64,000 nt of DNA, from positions 54,024,018 through 54,088,017 of the forward strand of contig OY997651.1 in the NCBI GenBank assembly GCA_963921795.1. The letters run 5' to 3'. Each line of letters starts with the position of its first letter. The first letter of the stretch is position 1. This DNA is from Nannobrachium achirus. Its lineage: Eukaryota; Chordata; Actinopteri; Myctophiformes; Myctophidae. Of this stretch, positions 60,511-64,000 are shown in pieces. The notes below the pieces were generated by a model that made no database searches, was not told the DNA's origin, and worked only from the letters and a program-made list of their open reading frames with translations. The position numbers and the translations under genes were made by a program.

Positions 60511-61190
60511 ATATCATTTTGGGGGTCCTTGACATGAAAGAGTTTGAGCACCACTGATCTCAGAAAACTGTTGGGATTTAGAAGACATTTATAGAATGTC
60601 CCTCAGGTTTGAATGGGTTAACATGTATAGTAGCTGAATTAAGTTAGACAGTTAGTCAGTGGGACTGTCTTGTATTCTAAGTGGGGGTTTGTCTCACCCT
60701 TTTTTTCTTTGAAACACCAAAATTAGTTTTGTGTCTGTTTACCGTGTAAATATTGTAAAAAGTCTTGCCCAATACAGCAATGTTTTGCTCCTCAGTCCTT
60801 GGTTTGGTCTCCTTGATTTACATCCCATTATGCTCATCACCATTGTCATTTTCCTAAACTAATTTAAGTTATGCACTATTTTCTATTTAATTTATACCAT
60901 ATCATTGCTCTTTTGTGGATTCACTGACTATACTGTACATAATATGCTGTATGATGTTTTACTTTCTCATACATGGATATTTTCAGACAACGAAGCGGCC
61001 TGAAAATCTTGTCACAAACACACGTGACATGTCTATACATCGAGACTTATTTCCAAAGTGACAATTTAAGAAGGGATATTTTATTTTATTTTAGAAATAT
61101 TAAACATGAAACAGGGTCACATAATTGTACACTGAAATGGAATGCTTCCCTCAGAACACTATAGTGTCTAAGTCACATCTGCTCACAGTG
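60511..61190. repeat. Receptor-cluster 3' flank, fourth copy, without its gene
   Basis: Almost identical to 39780-40456 but preceded by the Gypsy LTR instead of a receptor gene. Continues at 63835 after the hAT insertion. Confidence 0.75.
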
Positions 61191-61703
61191 ACCCAGACTA
61201 GAGCTTAAATCGGGCCTAAAAAACTGAGCCCGGCCCAACCCAGCCCGACAGAATTTCAGCCCGGACCGAGCCCAAGCCCGATACATAATTGACAATTGGA
61301 GACCGGCCCAGCCCGAAGACCGACATTCTAAACAACAATCTTATATGATGCAGACAGCAGCATCCTTTTTTCCCTCATACACTATTGGTGATTCGTTAAG
61401 AACAGTGTCATTCTACCATTTTCCAACTGTCTTTATAGAGCCTATATATAAAAGACATTGTAGCAAGCACCGTCCTAATTATGGAAGAAAAAAAAACATC
61501 GGAGCCTCGCTGGAAAACACAGCTGACGGCCGTCGCTAAATCAGGAAGCAGGCGTACAGGCTATTATAGCTACAACATTCACACTACGTCTATAATATTA
61601 TTAGGAAATCCAAAAGTGTCTGTGAATGGTTTCAACGATCTCCTCTGCTCCGCTCTGCCACAGCGAGAACGAGAAGCACCCACTGGCCATATAGCAGCCA
61701 CCG

Positions 61704-61706
<3 letters not shown>

Positions 61707-61785
<79 letters not shown>

Positions 61786-62455
61786 GAGCACACAGTAGCG
61801 GCTCTTGGTGATTTTGGGTGGTAGGGCTAATGTAACGCCCGGGATTCGAACTCGGGTATCCCGCGTGTGGAAGTCCAATATCTTAACCATTGATCCAAAG
61901 GGATATCCCTATGGACTGAGGGAAATACTAGACTTTTGAGGCTATCAGGCTGAGGCAGTGAGCCACTCTGCTACATCAATAAATCCATCATACTATATAC
62001 TATTACTAGCCATAGTTCACTCTGCAGCAACAGCATCATATTATACTATATGCTAGCCATAGTTCACCCTGCAGCAACATCACATTCCAGATGCCAAGTT
62101 ACAGCAATGACACTACTGTACTTTGTTATAGCAAGAGATGCACATGAACAGAAGTGCCCACAACAAACAGGGGTTCCACTGCTCCAGTGAACATTATGTT
62201 TGTATGTGCAGATAACTATCATCATTATTGGTGGAGTTGACAATACTCATCATTTTAAGCATAGGAATAACACAATCCTAAATTAAGGGTCACACAAGAA
62301 CATCATGTACTTTTTAAACAAAATATAAGACCAGAACCAGACAACTAATGAAAAGGTTTGATTATTACAGCTTGAGGTGGACCTTATATTGCCAAAGCAT
62401 TACATTATGATACAAAATAATCTCTGTCTCCCTTTCCATATAACTGCTTTTAAAG

Positions 62456-62523
<68 letters not shown>
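61707..62523. repeat. Microsatellites (CA)n 61707-61783 and (CT)n 62461-62523
   Basis: Pure dinucleotide runs inside the hAT element. Threonine-histidine and arginine-glutamate ORFs over them are meaningless. Confidence 0.9.
61812..61925 (-). repeat. tRNA-related SINE-like segment
   Basis: The minus strand has an A-box-like TGGATCAATGGTTAAGA and a B box GAGTTCGAATCCC at tRNA spacing. The acceptor ends do not pair, so it is a tRNA-derived SINE head or tRNA relic, not a working tRNA. Confidence 0.45.
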
Positions 62524-62526
<3 letters not shown>

Positions 62527-62702
62527 ACCGTGCCACGCCACTGACACAAACCGAAGCACCAAAACACACGCACAAATGCGCGCAATACCGACGCGGTACA
62601 GACACAAATCAAAACAAACAGACACACACACACTGTGTGACACACTAACGCGCGTGCGAGCGGTACCAACGCAAACGCACGCGGTACAGACACGAATCAA
62701 AA

Positions 62703-62738
<36 letters not shown>

Positions 62739-64000
62739 CACGCAGTCACGTTGACAACAGCATCTAAAGACAGGCAGCTTAATCCACAGCACATTTCCAA
62801 TGTTATTAAAGCAGCGACCATTCTTAACTTTGTCAGATAAATGAAATTCACGATACCTTTAGAATGACTGGGTCCACTGTGCACTCTCCTCCAAAAGGCA
62901 AGCATTTCACACCAAATGTATGATTTTTGTGGTCTTTCCTTTTGTATTTGCACCACCAGTCTCTTGACTTCTATTTTTTCTCCCACGAACATGACAGAAA
63001 ATCGATTAAAAAGTAAATAATAAGTCCATTTGAATTGTCCCGCGACATTGTATTTCTCTTCCTCAAACACAGACATCAGACATTGATTAAAAGCCAGTCA
63101 CATGGTGGAACTGCAGTGGGCACGTCCTACGGGCTGAATGAAATTAGCCCAAACAGGGACTAAATGAAGCAGGCGTGGCATGCCAGCTGTCAATCACCCA
63201 GCTCAACGATAATCACACAGTGATGTCACAGAACTGGGCGTGTTCTTTGGGCTGACAGAAACTAGCCCCACAATGTTAAGAATATGAAGCAGGCGTGGCA
63301 TGTAAGCTCACTAAGCTGTCAATCATTCTTCAATGATAGTCAATGAAAGCTGGCTTGGGCTAAAAGAACTCAGCCCATTTGGACATATTTGGTGTTTTTT
63401 TGTAACTTTTTGATGCTGTTACTGCTTTAGGTTCCACCAGCATATAAAAATAATATTTCTTCTAAAAAAAAAAAAAACTTTTTATTTTTGATTTTTTTAA
63501 GGGATATTTCCCCCATAAGATAGGAGGGGCTAAGCCCCTCTAGCCCATATAGAGGAGCCGCCCCTGCGTCTCAACTGAACGTTGCTCAACTGTCTGAACA
63601 TTGCGCAGCAGCGCACATACAGTCACACACGCTCAACTGTGTCAAGTTGCGCCGCAGCGGTGCAGCGCAGCTTACACAGTCACAGAGACATCACGTTACC
63701 GTGCTGCGCTTGCCTACCGGATTATAAAAGACCGACCCGACCCAAAGCCCGACGTGACAAATTGAGCCCGGCCCAGCCCGCGCCGCGCCGACCCGTCGGG
63801 TCCCGTCGGGCTCGGGCTGAACTTTTAAGCTCTAACCCAGACTCCCATACAAGTCCACAGGGAGACAGCCTCACAGGGATTTGTATGACAGTTTGCACCT
63901 TACTCTATTCAACGCACTGACTTTTTTGTCTTTTTGTGTGTGTTTTTCTAACACCTTAATTAACGTTCATAAGTACTGTATGTCATTCACAGTTCACGTC

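Larger units (their letters stand above)
61199..63834. mobile_element. 2.6-kb non-autonomous hAT element with exact 8-bp target duplication
   Basis: TAGAGCTTAAA at the left and the inverted TTTAAGCTCTA at the right are flanked by ACCCAGAC (61191-61198, 63835-63842). The empty site is in the paralogous flank near 40808. The subterminal regions are rich in GCCCG repeats. No transposase ORF is visible. The element carries a CA run (61707-61783), a CT run (62461-62523) and a tRNA-related segment. Confidence 0.85.

Noticed and set aside
61812..61925. Functional tRNA gene on the minus strand
   Set aside because: The A and B boxes are recognisable but the acceptor stem does not pair.

Overview
This window looks like nuclear DNA of a ray-finned (teleost) fish. 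The evidence is a tandem family of short immunoglobulin-domain receptor genes with split signal-peptide exons and ITIM tails, and a typical fish mobilome: RTE-like and L2-like LINEs, a Ty3/Gypsy element, hAT, piggyBac and PIF-like MITEs, Helitron-like elements, and long CA, GT, TA and CT tracts. I cannot name the species; no bacterial features are present.

Layout, left to right. (1) 1-1456: the last four coding exons of receptor gene A, then shared 3' flank. (2) 3284-13978: promoter and first exon of receptor gene B, present twice. Between the two copies lies an intact RTE-like LINE on the minus strand, and upstream of that ORF an array of sixteen identical 280-bp monomers plus partial end units. 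(3) 13859-25419: gene B. I could assemble its 12 coding exons by hand with every phase matching; the predicted receptor has 426 residues (signal peptide, two Ig domains, Thr/Pro stalk, TM helix, several ITIMs). Its long first intron holds a TIR element, at least three Helitron-like elements with hairpin ends, piggyBac and hAT-like MITEs, and ten perfect CCATATATGG (CArG) palindromes. (4) 25420-32600: shared 3' and upstream flank, a near-perfect 300-bp palindromic MITE, and a decayed L2-like LINE. (5) 32677-36589: receptor gene C, which has lost the AG splice acceptor of its second Ig exon and carries a different tail. (6) 37000-55130: repeat-rich DNA with fragments of a minus-strand HECT/G2E3-like gene and a broken unknown multicopy protein. 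(7) 55131-60510: a broken Ty3/Gypsy element with LTRs, then more receptor-cluster 3' flank interrupted by a 2.6-kb hAT element that has an exact 8-bp target duplication.

The most notable system is at 3.5-14 kb. Read on the LINE's own strand, each 280-bp monomer has an inverted CCAAT box and a TATA box at canonical distances from one point, and the outer end of the insertion falls exactly at that point, about 32 nt downstream of the TATA. The array therefore looks like a tandem promoter belonging to the LINE, comparable in principle to mouse L1 monomers. About 1.23 kb of flank appears on both sides of the whole insertion, as an extraordinarily long target-site duplication would. That duplication copied the promoter and signal-peptide exon of gene B, leaving an uninterrupted copy downstream. 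A false haplotype duplication in the assembly is the main alternative.
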